Shown here: piece after piece, positions 42,601 through 50,487 of the stretch
Layout of the letters: each line of letters starts with the position of its first letter
Position numbering within the stretch: the first letter of the stretch is position 1
DNA from: DATGPD01 sp041398565
GTDB lineage: Bacteria > Planctomycetota > UBA1135 > UBA2386
Direction: 5' to 3'
Assembly: GCA_041398565.1 (NCBI GenBank)
Contig: JAWKUN010000005.1
Location: forward strand, 496,001-560,000
Length of the DNA: 64,000 bases
Notes under the pieces: generated by a model
The model's input: only the letters and a program-made list of their open reading frames with translations
Told to the model about the DNA's origin: nothing
The model's database searches: none
Translations under genes and position numbers: made by a program

Positions 42601-43014
42601 GGTGGACAAGGCCGCATACCAGTTGCCGGTCTGGAACGCGGTGTCACGGTTGACGATGACGGTCGGCTCGGTGACGACCGAGGACGACCCGCCCGACGGC
42701 TTGGAGTTCCAGGCCTGGAAGTAGGTGAACTGACCGGCAGCCGGAGCAGCGGCGCCGGCGAGCCGGATGGAGGTCGCCGGCGAGGACGGCTGCGGCAGGC
42801 TGCCGGTGCCCACCGGCAGCGGCGGCAACGCGTGGTCGGGGAGCTGCTGGCTGGCCGCGCGCGGCGGCTGCGGAACGTCCAGGTCGCGGCCGGCCACCTG
42901 CTGGGCGGTGAGCCAGCCGGTGTGAGGCGGCGGCGAGGCCGGCTCTTGGGCCTGGGCCGCGTGGCCCAGGAGGAGGAGTAGCGGGACGAAGGCCCGCGGC
43001 ACGAGGGTTGGCAT
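39637..43014 (-). CDS. Giant secreted kelch-repeat protein with shared C-terminal domain
   Basis: Secreted protein of 1125 aa. Signal peptide VPRAFVPLLLLLGHAAQAQ. Residues about 100-530 resemble a sialidase-like propeller (NWYAALSTDSGVTWTHVNPY, WLLQYGYSG, FLWFGRDDF). About 530-700 holds two or three beta-sandwich modules (VDLTVSSSPVGGIPITIAETDRFGRKDGFTGF). About 730-1010 holds kelch repeats with the GG and W-x6-W hallmarks (RVVLFGGSTDG, ETIVFGGRANSSTYFNDTW, ILLFGGFGPNGNLNDTW, RTVLFAGGW). The final 110 residues (YGCDVVGPGHPGGG...LLVVLQP) are the shared C-terminal domain. ATG at 43012-43014 precedes the signal peptide. Binding or adhesion is inference. Confidence 0.85.
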   Translation of the reverse strand: MPTLVPRAFVPLLLLLGHAAQAQEPASPPPHTGWLTAQQVAGRDLDVPQPPRAASQQLPDHALPPLPVGTGSLPQPSSPATSIRLAGAAAPAAGQFTYFQAWNSKPSGGSSSVVTEPTVIVNRDTAFQTGNWYAALSTDSGVTWTHVNPYTRLPAADAGFCCDQKTIHIASHDTTVWLLQYGYSGTTQSGRHRIAYTSGRAGLRNNAWSYYDLTPQFFGFANHWLDFPDLTVTTTHVYGTTNVFTPGGTNVDSILWRAELNDFVNGGTTNFAWYLRSTIGSAGGFRLAASVTPTMYAAAHVTLTSLRAYRWGATGNIAWTDVTVPQWAQGTCTMVGADGRDWAGFADGRVLGGYAGSAEYGFMWTSSPVTGRARPFTRVARIRTSDNTLIAAEDIWNSTDAFLYPACATNASGNIGFTVAHGSSSVYAHTVAGIVDGYAPSFAGQTLWAASNGTHGPDRNRWGDYFSVALHTSFPNTFVSIGKRQVSGPADGNAEPQFLWFGRDDFTPVWVDLTVSSSPVGGIPITIAETDRFGRKDGFTGFSRSFPAHQSYTLTAPAQFVSGGQTYVFNVWVLNGNQTTPGQRTLYVDDIGGVADVVEANYVLLRTLTVDSTPARGVPITVGFADRNGQSDGVTAFTRVYGDVTNGGTFNLTAPDTFGGNYLRRWYVNGTPYPPRQRTVPVLMNRDVTVVADYGDIAAIGPQWTNISQGLQPGGRLMHGLAYDANRDRVVLFGGSTDGATTSYNDVWELADSTWQNVVVSSRPPARMGHSMVYDVNRAETIVFGGRANSSTYFNDTWGWGGSAWVNLAPTNPPPARALAAMAYCSNWNSILLFGGFGPNGNLNDTWVLDPLALVWTRATPATVPPAMSGAALAFDVWRGVAVLVGRNAASTEQEVWEFDRTNWTRRNTAGPLPRGGDAIVYDHLRRRTVLFAGGWSGIGVQADTWEWDGAAWKERIPLVVPGGREWHALAWDTARNRVVLFGGSSGNLGLGNRNDTWQYAYGCDVVGPGHPGGGLPITCTSQPRIGSSFCVQFPAAIGVGAALIGLHTPILPPLPFPPPVFCDTAFFYTLGDIVLSTSGNPATLCIPIPADPTLTWSPFTLQGVAVDPASCVRATDGLLVVLQP

Positions 43015-43115
43015 TCCGTCCCAAGGGGCAGCGTGGGACGGGAGCGAACACCATCCGGTCGGATCGGTGCTCGCGTGGCCGCGGGGCACCGACGGGTGTC
43101 GCGCTCCACCAACGA

Positions 43116-43160
43116 GAAACCCCGCGGAACGAACCTTCAGGGACCGTTCCGAGGGGTTTC
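43116..43160 (-). terminator. Hairpin terminator after tRNA-Asp
   Basis: GAAACCCCGCGGAACG pairs with CGTTCCGAGGGGTTTC, 15 of 16 pairs, 13-nt loop. On the - strand it begins four bases after the tRNA 3' CCA and is followed by TCTCGTT. Confidence 0.7.
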
Positions 43161-43163
43161 GTC

Positions 43164-43240
<77 letters not shown>

Positions 43241-43258
43241 CTGCCTTGGGGGGCGGGG

Positions 43259-43264
43259 ATCCTA
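43259..43264 (-). promoter_or_regulatory. -10-like box TAGGAT for tRNA-Asp
   Basis: TAGGAT on the - strand, 18 nt before the mature tRNA 5' end, leaving a leader of about 11 nt for RNase P removal. Confidence 0.5.
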
Positions 43265-43304
43265 GCCACGGCACGGCCGCGGATGCAAGCGCCGACCCAG
43301 CTTT

Positions 43305-43376
43305 CGCCGGTGAGCCTGTCTCCATCCGCTGCAAGCCGGGGCGATGCCGGCGCGGCCTGTCGTCCAGCCATCGCGG
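43305..43376 (+). repeat. Two-hairpin dispersed repeat (family B), copy 3
   Basis: CTCCATCCGCTGCAAGCCGG, then GCGATG...GTCGTCCAGCCATCGC. The left arm of the second hairpin is degenerate. Ends 60 bp before the ATG at 43437. Confidence 0.65.
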
Positions 43377-43436
43377 GCTCAGCGCGCGGCATCGACGTGC
43401 CTTGCGTCGCGGCCGGGCCCCGCCAAGACTGCGCGG

Positions 43437-44432
43437 ATGCTCCCGGTCCTCACCGCGGCGGACGACCCTACCCTGCGCCCCTGGCACCTCTCGGTCGACG
43501 GCATGAGTCCGGAGGGACCGAACCTCTCGCACTGGCCCGGCAACCGCACCCCGGCCGACCTCAAGGCCGACCTCAGCACGGGCATCTGCCTGCGCTTTGC
43601 GCGGGCGAGCGAGGCGGCGCGTGCAGCTTTGCTGGCGGGCGCCACGCAGGTGTTGAACGACCACTACGACACCGACGGGTTCCTGTCGTTGCTTGCCGTG
43701 ACGCGTCCCGAGGTGGCCCTCGCCCGTGAAGAGGTGTGCCTCGCGGCGGCAGCCACCGGGGACTACGGCATCTTCGTCACTCCGCGTGCCTTCGCCATCG
43801 ACCGCATCGTGCTGAACCTCGGCAAGCGGCCGGGCACACCGCTGTACGGCCAGTTGGAGGGTTCGCTCCCCCAACGCAATCATCGCCGCTACCTCTGGCT
43901 GCTCGACCACGCCGACGAAGTGCTCGACCGGCCCGAAGCGCTGGCGCCGCTCTACGCCGACGAGCTGAGCGCCGTGCTCACCGCACTGGACGCGGCGCGG
44001 ACCGGTGCCTTGCGCCGGAGCCTGTTCCACGCCGAGGGCTTGAGCGTGCTCGAGAGCGACACGCCCGTGCCGCGCATGGTGCTCAACACCCTCGCCTTCC
44101 TGCACCGGGTCCTGCACGTGCAGGCCGCCGGCAGCCAGGGCCGGCTCTACCGCCTGCACGAACGGACCGAGAGTTGGTTCGACATGGTCACGATCTCGCC
44201 GCCGGCGCGCCGCGACCTGCGACCTATCGCGGCACGTCTGCAAGACCTGGAGGGCGGCCTGACCACGGTCGGCGCGGCGCGCTGGAACGCGGACGCGCCG
44301 ACCGAGCCGATTCCGGAGCTGTACTACGGCGTTCCTGCGGCGCAGGCCTACGGCGAAGTGACCCGCGCCCTGGCCCCCAGCCGACTGCCGCCGGCCCGAG
44401 TGATCGAAGAGCTTCGAGCGTACTTCCGCTGA
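43437..44432 (+). CDS. Unknown cytoplasmic protein with DHYDTDG motif
   Basis: Protein of 331 aa, no signal peptide or membrane helix. Residues about 10-100 hold LRPWHLSVDGMSPEGPNLSHWPGN and the acidic LNDHYDTDGFLSLLAV. The latter resembles the NHxDADG metal motif of DHH-family phosphoesterases, but the rest does not clearly match that family. A helical C-terminal half ends PPARVIEELRAYFR. ATG 43437 opens the fold. A family B repeat lies 60 bp upstream. It is transcribed divergently from the tRNA-Asp gene. Confidence 0.75.
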   Translation: MLPVLTAADDPTLRPWHLSVDGMSPEGPNLSHWPGNRTPADLKADLSTGICLRFARASEAARAALLAGATQVLNDHYDTDGFLSLLAVTRPEVALAREEVCLAAAATGDYGIFVTPRAFAIDRIVLNLGKRPGTPLYGQLEGSLPQRNHRRYLWLLDHADEVLDRPEALAPLYADELSAVLTALDAARTGALRRSLFHAEGLSVLESDTPVPRMVLNTLAFLHRVLHVQAAGSQGRLYRLHERTESWFDMVTISPPARRDLRPIAARLQDLEGGLTTVGAARWNADAPTEPIPELYYGVPAAQAYGEVTRALAPSRLPPARVIEELRAYFR

Positions 44433-44509
44433 CACGGGCGCCACCTCGCGCGACCGTACGTCGTGGACCCGAGTGCGAAACAGCGTTCGCCGCCGCCCCC
44501 GACCGCGCT

Positions 44510-44583
44510 CAGAGGTGGAGCCTGGCTGCATCCGCTGCAAGGCTGGTGCGGTGGCGGCGACTTCGGTCGTCCGCCCATCGCGA
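44510..44583 (+). repeat. Two-hairpin dispersed repeat (family B), copy 4
   Basis: GGTGGAGCCTGGCTGCATCC, link GCTGCAAGGCTGGTG, then a second hairpin GCGGTGG.CGG.CGAC with a TTCG tetraloop closed by GTCG.CCG.CCCATCGC. Ends 40 bp before ATG 44624. Confidence 0.7.
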
Positions 44584-44610
44584 GGGTCGGCTGCCAGCTA
44601 CGGTGGCGAC

Positions 44611-44616
44611 TACAAT
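44611..44616 (+). promoter_or_regulatory. -10-like box TACAAT
   Basis: TACAAT, one base from the TATAAT consensus, lies seven bases before the ATG at 44624. Confidence 0.55.
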
Positions 44617-44623
44617 CCTGGTG

Positions 44624-46243
44624 ATGCGCCTCGCCACGCTCGCCCTCGCCGCAGCCTCGCCCTTGCTCGGCCAAGCGCGCCTCGATCCGCCGCCCGTACC
44701 GGTCGAGAACCCCATGACGCCGGCCAAGGTCGCCCTCGGCAAGGCCCTGTTCTGGGACGAGCAGATCTCGTCGAGCAAGACCGTGGCCTGCGCGACGTGC
44801 CACGTGCCCGAGGCCGGCGGCAGCGACCCGCGACCGGCGGCGCTGCATCCCGGCTTCGACGGCCTCGCCGCCACCGACGACGACGTGCACGGGTCGTTCG
44901 GCGTGGTGTTCACCAGCAGCGAAGGCCCCTACGCGTGGGAGCCGTTCTTCGGGCTGCAGCGCCAGGCGACCCACCGCAAGGCGCCTTCGATCCTCATGGC
45001 CGCGTACGACAGCGACCTGTTCTGGGACGGTCGCGCGCCGCAGCAGCTCTACGACCCGGCGACGCGCCAGCTGGTCATCTCCCAGGGCGGCGCGCTCGAA
45101 CGCCAGGCCATGGAGCCGTTCCTCAACGAAGTGGAGATGACGCAGACCGGCACCGAGTGGCCCACCGTCGTCGACCGCGTGCGCGGTAGCCGGCCGCTGG
45201 CGCTGGCGGCGCGCGTCCCCGCGGCGCTGGCCGGGTTCATCGGCCGCCGGAGCTACCCGGAGTTGTTCACCGACGCCTTCGGCACCACCGACGTCACCCC
45301 GGTGCGCATCGCCATGGCGATCGCCTCGTACGAGCGCACGCTGGTGCCGAGCGAAACGCCGATGGACCGCTACCTCGCCGGCGAGCAAGGGGCGCTGACG
45401 CCGCTCGAAGAGGAGGGCTTCGCGGTGTTCCAGCGCTCGCGTTGCACTCTGTGTCACGAGAGCCCGACGTTCGGCGGCAGCCGCTTCTTCAACATCGGTG
45501 TGCGCCCGCCGAGCGAGGACCCGGGGCGCGCCTCGATCACCCGCCAAGCGCGGGATGTCGGCGCATTCAAGACACCCTCGCTGCGCAACGTCGCGCAGCG
45601 CGCGCCGTACTTCCACAACGGCGGCATGGCAACGCTCGCGGACGTGGTGGACTTCTACGACCGCGGCGGCGACTTCGCCGAGAACCGCAGCCACCTGGTG
45701 CAGCCGCTGGGTCTCAACGCCAACGAGAAGGCCGCCCTGCTCGCGTTTCTCGACCGGCCCCTCACCGACGCGCGCGCCGTCACCGGCGCGCCGCCTTTCG
45801 ACCACCCGGCCCTGTCGGCTTCCGGCCCGCGCTCGCCGCGCCACTACGGTCGGGGTACGGCCGGAACCGGTGGACGGGTGCCGAGGCTGGTGGCGATCGA
45901 GCCCCCGCTCCTCGGCAACGGCGAGTTCCACATGGCCCTCACCGACGGCGCCGCCACCGCGCCGGCGTCGTTGCTGCTCGACCTCGCGCCCGGCCGTAGC
46001 TCCCTGTTCGGCGTGCAGGTCTTGGTCGGACTGACCCCGGCCCTGCAGGTCTTGCCGCTCGGACAACTGCTGCACGGCTCCGGCGGCGGCGACGGCTGGG
46101 CCGCGTGGAACCTCGCCCTGCCCGACGATCCGGCTTTCGCCGGCCTGGAGTTCTTCGCCCAGGGGTTGGTGCTCGACGCCGGCGGACCGCAAGGCCTGAG
46201 CGCTAGCGCCGCCGTCCGTTGGCGCCTGTTCGGACCGCGCTGA
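44624..46243 (+). CDS. Di-heme cytochrome c peroxidase/MauG-like protein with C-terminal extension
   Basis: Periplasmic di-heme protein of 539 aa. Signal peptide RLATLALAAASPLLGQA. Two heme sites, ACATCHVPEAGG (N-terminal) and RCTLCHESPTFGG, with the usual distal segments TPVRIAMAIASYERTLV and FKTPSLRNVAQRAPYFHNGGMATL. It reduces peroxide or performs MauG-like oxidation using c-type cytochromes. Residues about 415-539 (VPRLVAIEPPLLGNGEFHMAL...LFGPR) are an extra beta-rich domain like the C-terminal domains of the large secreted proteins. ATG 44624 has TACAAT seven bases upstream. Confidence 0.9.
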   Translation: MRLATLALAAASPLLGQARLDPPPVPVENPMTPAKVALGKALFWDEQISSSKTVACATCHVPEAGGSDPRPAALHPGFDGLAATDDDVHGSFGVVFTSSEGPYAWEPFFGLQRQATHRKAPSILMAAYDSDLFWDGRAPQQLYDPATRQLVISQGGALERQAMEPFLNEVEMTQTGTEWPTVVDRVRGSRPLALAARVPAALAGFIGRRSYPELFTDAFGTTDVTPVRIAMAIASYERTLVPSETPMDRYLAGEQGALTPLEEEGFAVFQRSRCTLCHESPTFGGSRFFNIGVRPPSEDPGRASITRQARDVGAFKTPSLRNVAQRAPYFHNGGMATLADVVDFYDRGGDFAENRSHLVQPLGLNANEKAALLAFLDRPLTDARAVTGAPPFDHPALSASGPRSPRHYGRGTAGTGGRVPRLVAIEPPLLGNGEFHMALTDGAATAPASLLLDLAPGRSSLFGVQVLVGLTPALQVLPLGQLLHGSGGGDGWAAWNLALPDDPAFAGLEFFAQGLVLDAGGPQGLSASAAVRWRLFGPR

Positions 46244-46371
46244 CACGGCCGCCGAACGGGGCCGGAGATTGCATGAATCTGCGAATGCGCGCCCTATATC
46301 CTGCGCCTTCGCGCGTCAGTAAGGCGCCCACGAAACCAGCGCGCGGCCAGCGCCCGCGCCCGACGGCCAAC

Positions 46372-47616
46372 ATGAATCCCATCTCCACGTCCATCCTGTC
46401 CTTTTCCACTCTCGCCCTGGCCGCCTGGCTGCCAGGACAGGAGGCGGCGAACACCGGCGCCGCCGCCCTCGTCATCAAGACCACCGACGCCGACGTCGCA
46501 TCGCAGGTCGCCGACATGTTCTCGTACGCGAGCAGCGACCTGCCCAAGACCGAGGACGGCGAGTGCTTCGTCATGTCGCTCGGCAACGACGGCACACTGA
46601 AGGTGACCTCCGAGAAGACCGCATCCGGCTTCCTGTCACTGCGCGCCAAGCCGTCGGCGCTGATGTCGATCTTCGGCGACAGGATCCAGCAGGTTCAGGG
46701 CCAGGTCTCGATGATGGCGGGCTTCGCTGCACCGCAGATGGGTGTGAGCCCGGGGGATCTCAACAAGCTCATCGAAGACGTGTTCGCCTTCCCCAACCAG
46801 ATCGATGCGATCGCCGTCGACGTCACCGGCTCGCCCGACAAGGGCTTCGACGGCAAGGTCGACGTCGCCGCGGCTGCGGACGGCTGGTTGGCGAAGTTCG
46901 TGGGCAATCTCGAGCCCAACAAGGCGGGTGCGCCGCTCCTGAACCAACCCGACGCCCTCCTTCACCTGACGACCAACATGCCGGCGACGACGCTGTCGCA
47001 GATGGTCCAGCCCTTCCTCGGCATCGTGGTCGGTGGCGGCGCCGCCGACAAGGAGGAGAAGGCCAAGTTCATGGCGATGGTGAAGGACTTCGTCGCCCAG
47101 ATGGACGGCACCATGGCCATGGCACTCCTGCCCGAGAAGACGCAGAAGATGGTCGCCGGGCTCGTCGACAGCCAGAAGGCCGCCTCGCTGATGGCGAGCG
47201 CCGACTACAAGGCCTGGCGGCAGGCGAGCAGCGAGGCCAACCCGAACGCCGACATCGAGATCAAGGACGACGCCGCCAAGCATCGCGACGTGTCGATGAC
47301 CCGGACCGTCGCCGAGATCTCGACGCCCATGGGCGACGAGAAGTCGACGACCTTCACCGGCATCGCCGGCCCTTACCTGTTCATGACCAGCAGCGAGTCC
47401 GAGGCCAAGAGCGTCGTCGACTCGATCCTCGACGACAAGGTGAAGCGCGGCGCCCTCGACGGCTCCGCTCTCCTCACCCTCAGCGTGAAGGTCGCCGAGA
47501 TGGCGGCGACGATGAGCAACGGCATGGCCAACAGCGAGGAGATGCCCCGTTCGCTCGACCTGACCATGAACCGGCAGGGCTCGGCGCTGAAGTTCGCCTT
47601 CAAGGTCGGTCTCTGA
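46372..47616 (+). CDS. Secreted protein of unknown function
   Basis: Protein of 414 aa. Signal peptide NPISTSILSFSTLALAAWLPGQ. The body is alpha/beta with long amphipathic helices (ADVASQVADMFSYASSDLP, KAKFMAMVKDFVAQMDGTMAMALLPE) and no Cys. It resembles no family I can name; residue pattern is that of secreted planctomycete proteins with a DUF-type alpha/beta fold. ATG 46372 precedes the signal peptide. The 127-bp leader includes an AT-rich TATATCCTG, a possible -10 about 75 nt upstream. The next gene starts 43 bp later. Confidence 0.78.
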   Translation: MNPISTSILSFSTLALAAWLPGQEAANTGAAALVIKTTDADVASQVADMFSYASSDLPKTEDGECFVMSLGNDGTLKVTSEKTASGFLSLRAKPSALMSIFGDRIQQVQGQVSMMAGFAAPQMGVSPGDLNKLIEDVFAFPNQIDAIAVDVTGSPDKGFDGKVDVAAAADGWLAKFVGNLEPNKAGAPLLNQPDALLHLTTNMPATTLSQMVQPFLGIVVGGGAADKEEKAKFMAMVKDFVAQMDGTMAMALLPEKTQKMVAGLVDSQKAASLMASADYKAWRQASSEANPNADIEIKDDAAKHRDVSMTRTVAEISTPMGDEKSTTFTGIAGPYLFMTSSESEAKSVVDSILDDKVKRGALDGSALLTLSVKVAEMAATMSNGMANSEEMPRSLDLTMNRQGSALKFAFKVGL

Positions 47617-47659
47617 TTCGAGACGGCGCCACGGCATCGCCCGGCGCCAGCTCCCCGGC

Positions 47660-48529
47660 ATGCTGTCACCGCTGCAAGCCGACAAGAGGCGGAGCCAGAT
47701 CGAGTTCGTGCTGGCGGTGACCGTGGTGCTGATCGGCGTGCGCGCGGTCGGCACCTCGTGGGCACTTTCCGCCTTCCCGGTGGTGGCGCTCGGCGTCTAC
47801 GTCGCCAGCCACGCCTTCGCCCGCCTGACGCGCATCCAGGCCGTCGAGCGCGAGCTGCTGACCCAGGCGCGCGCCGATTTCGCCCGCGAGTTCCGGCGCA
47901 GCACCCTGCCACGGCAGGTGTACTGGCTGCTGCTCGCGGTGGCAGAGGCCGACGGCGCCGCCGGCGAGCCGGAGCGCGCCCTGGTGCGGCAGTTCGTTCT
48001 CGATCGCTTCCCGCCGGACGACGTGCGCGACATCGCCCGCTGGCACGAAGAGCGCCTGACGACGGCACAAGTCGGCCCACTCGCGCGCAGCATGCGCGAG
48101 ACGCTCAGCCGTTCGGAGACCGAGACGGTGTTCTTCTGGGCGTGCCTGGTGACGTTCGCCGACCAGCGCTTCAACGAGCGCGAGCGCGAAGCCCTGCGCG
48201 ACGCCGCCAAGGGGCTCGGACTCGACCCGCAGCAGGCGCGCCGGATCTTCTGGCACGCCAAGCACTCCTACCTCGGTCGCGGCAGCCGCCACGGAGACGG
48301 CGAGCGCGCGAGCTCGACGCGCACCGGGCCGACATCCGCACGCGAGCGCGCCCTGCAGATCCTGGGACTCGACGAAACCGCGAGCGACGCCGACGTGCGC
48401 ACCCGCTATCGACTCCTCGCCAAGAAGTTCCATCCCGACCGCCACATCCACCTCGGCGACGCCGCGGCGCAGGAGGCCGCGGCGCGCTTCCGCGAGGTGC
48501 AGGCCGCCTACGAGGAACTGCGCGCATGA
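47660..48529 (+). CDS. TerB-DnaJ domain membrane protein (DjlA-like)
   Basis: Protein of 289 aa. A membrane segment near residues 15-50 (FVLAVTVVLIGVRAVG, LSAFPVVALGVYVA) is followed by a TerB-like helical domain (about 85-195, VYWLLLAVAEADGAAGEPERALVRQFV, LVTFADQRFNEREREALRDAAKGLGL) and a C-terminal J domain (about 225-289) with HPD at 258-260 (KKFHPDRHIH). This order matches DjlA, a membrane co-chaperone that recruits DnaK. No DnaK gene is nearby. ATG 47660 is 43 bp after the upstream stop. Confidence 0.9.
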   Translation: MLSPLQADKRRSQIEFVLAVTVVLIGVRAVGTSWALSAFPVVALGVYVASHAFARLTRIQAVERELLTQARADFAREFRRSTLPRQVYWLLLAVAEADGAAGEPERALVRQFVLDRFPPDDVRDIARWHEERLTTAQVGPLARSMRETLSRSETETVFFWACLVTFADQRFNEREREALRDAAKGLGLDPQQARRIFWHAKHSYLGRGSRHGDGERASSTRTGPTSARERALQILGLDETASDADVRTRYRLLAKKFHPDRHIHLGDAAAQEAAARFREVQAAYEELRA

Positions 48530-48530
48530 G

Positions 48531-48564
48531 CCGAGAGGCTCGCGATCGCGAAGGCGATCGCCGG
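48531..48564 (+). repeat. Short 3' repeat with GCGATCGC core (family C), copy 2
   Basis: GGCTCGCGATCGCGAAGGCG and following bases, with two GCGATCGC octamers, lie directly after the stop codon at 48529. Matches 12722-12755 nearly exactly. Confidence 0.5.
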
Positions 48565-48655
48565 CACCGCCGGGCAAGAATGCGGCGAAGCCGGTCTCCG
48601 TGGCGGCCGGGGTCGCGGGCGACGCCGGTCGAGATCCCCGGCATGATGGTGACCC

Positions 48656-50179
48656 ATGCGCCAGCGCGCCCTCCCCAGCCTCTCCTGTGGCCGACCTGAT
48701 CGCCTCTCGCGAGGCATGCGCGCCGCGCAGCCGGCGCTGCTGCTCTTCGCCTTGCTGTCGTTGGCGGCACCCGCCGCGACCCAAGCACCGGGCGAGCGCA
48801 TCCAGATCGACGGCGCCAGCCGCCTCTTCCTGCCGGCGCACTTGCCGCGGATGGGTGAGCCACTCGACGTCGTCGTGCACATGCACGGCAGCCATGCCTT
48901 GGCGCAAGACGCCTTCTATTCGACCTGGCGTCGCGCTGCGCTGGTGACCGTCCACATCGACGGCTTCAGCTCGGTGTACACCGGCTACTTCCGCGACCCG
49001 CAGGCGCTCCCGCGCCTGCTCGACCGCGTCGAGGCGGCCCTGCAGTCGAGACGTCCCACCCCGGGGCAATCGCTCGTGGCGCAGCTGGCGCTCAGCGCCT
49101 TCTCGGCCGGCTACGCCGGTGTGCGCGAGGTTCTCGCGGTGCCCGCCCTGGCGTCGCGCGTCGACGCGGTTCTGCTCGGCGACGGCTTGCACACGAGCTA
49201 CGTCAACGGCAACCGGGTCAACCCGGCGCAGATGACGGGCTTCGTCGCACTGGCACGCGACGCTGTCGCTGGCAGCAAAGACTTCCGCTTCAGCCACTCG
49301 GCGATCGTGCCTGGCACCTACGCCAGCACCACCGAATGCGCCGATTACCTCATCGCCACTCTCGGCCTGGCGCGCACGCCGTGGCCGGGGGTCAACCCCC
49401 TCGGCATGGTCCAGGCCTGGCGCACCGAGCGCGGCACGTGCGCGGTGCACGGCTTCGACGGCGACCAGGCCAGCGACCACGTCCGCCACTTCCGCTACCT
49501 GTGGTGGATGCTGCTCGACACACGCGTCGGACGTGCTCCCTCGCCGCTGCCGCTGATCGACCGCTTCACCGCCAAGGGCCGGGACCTCGCCGTCTGGCAG
49601 ACGAAGTTCGCGCCGCACGCCGTGCGGCCGGTGGCTCCGGCCGCGCCCGGCGGCGACGGCTACGCGCTGGTGGTGCAGGATCCGAACGGTGGCTACGACA
49701 CCGAGCGCATCGGCCCCTTGGATGCCACCGACTACGCCGTCGAGGCGCAGATCTACTGCGACTACCGGCCCGAGCTGTCGGCGAACGGCTTCGAGCGTGT
49801 CGGCATCTTCGCCCGTGACGACGGCAATGGCACCTTCGACGACACCGGCGGCGGCAGCTGCTACGCGCTGACCTGGGACTCGGGTGACGGGCGGGTCCGT
49901 TGCTCGCGGGTGCTGCGCGGAGCGGCCACCGACCTGCTGTCGAGCCCGGTCCTACGGCCGACCACGGCCTGGCGGCGGCTGCGCATCGAGGCGCGGGGCA
50001 CCGCGCTGCGCTTCCTCGTCGACGGGCAGACCGTCCTGCAGACGATCGACGCGACCCTGCCGCGCGGGCAGGCAGGCATCGGCCACCACGAGTGGTTCAC
50101 CGACAATCGGCTGGCGCGTGGCACGCGAGCCGAGGCCTTTGCCCTGACCACCCTGGCAGGAGACGACGACAAGCGCTGA
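48656..50179 (+). CDS. Secreted hydrolase-like protein with C-terminal LamG-like domain
   Basis: Secreted protein of 507 aa. The hydrophobic core of the signal peptide is MRAAQPALLLFALLSLAAPAATQA; ATG 48656 gives a 20-residue basic extension, while ATG 48716 starts right at the signal. The first 300 residues have an alpha/beta-hydrolase look (LDVVVHMHGSHAL, LALSAFSAGYAGVREVLAV, DAVLLGDGLHTSYVNGN, DHVRHFRYLWWMLLD): Ser in FSAGYAG and His in the HVRHF region could form the active site. Residues about 320-495 are a LamG-like sandwich (YAVEAQIYCDYRPELSANGFERVGIFARDD, TAWRRLRIEARGTALRFLVDG). Substrate unknown. Confidence 0.78.
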   Translation: MRQRALPSLSCGRPDRLSRGMRAAQPALLLFALLSLAAPAATQAPGERIQIDGASRLFLPAHLPRMGEPLDVVVHMHGSHALAQDAFYSTWRRAALVTVHIDGFSSVYTGYFRDPQALPRLLDRVEAALQSRRPTPGQSLVAQLALSAFSAGYAGVREVLAVPALASRVDAVLLGDGLHTSYVNGNRVNPAQMTGFVALARDAVAGSKDFRFSHSAIVPGTYASTTECADYLIATLGLARTPWPGVNPLGMVQAWRTERGTCAVHGFDGDQASDHVRHFRYLWWMLLDTRVGRAPSPLPLIDRFTAKGRDLAVWQTKFAPHAVRPVAPAAPGGDGYALVVQDPNGGYDTERIGPLDATDYAVEAQIYCDYRPELSANGFERVGIFARDDGNGTFDDTGGGSCYALTWDSGDGRVRCSRVLRGAATDLLSSPVLRPTTAWRRLRIEARGTALRFLVDGQTVLQTIDATLPRGQAGIGHHEWFTDNRLARGTRAEAFALTTLAGDDDKR

Positions 50180-50487
50180 CTCTCGAGGCCGCACGACGGC
50201 ACGGCCGGATCCGACCGAGCGAAACCGAGTCGGGAGTTGGCGGCCGTGACACCGATGGAATTCGGAGCCACTGAATGCCGCCCGGAGTCCTCGACCTGCC
50301 GAAACGGCGGGACGGATCTACTCGGCACGAAGGCGCGCTCGGCGCGTAGAGTGTCCGAATCGCCTTGCCCCCCGCAGAGCGCCCAGCCGATGCCAGCCTG
50401 AGACGGGGGCGCCGACAGTTCCGCGCCCTGCGGGCTGTAGAAGGCCACGATGCCGTCGTAGTATCCGACTCGTCCAAGCAACCAGCC
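50180..50487. other. 308-bp intergenic region
   Basis: No promoter close to the next start is clear; TAGTAT about 23 bp before ATG 50488 is possible. On the - strand, 50330-50470 has a short protein-like stretch (YYDGIVAFYSPQGAEL) without a start or a domain, probably chance or a remnant. Confidence 0.4.
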
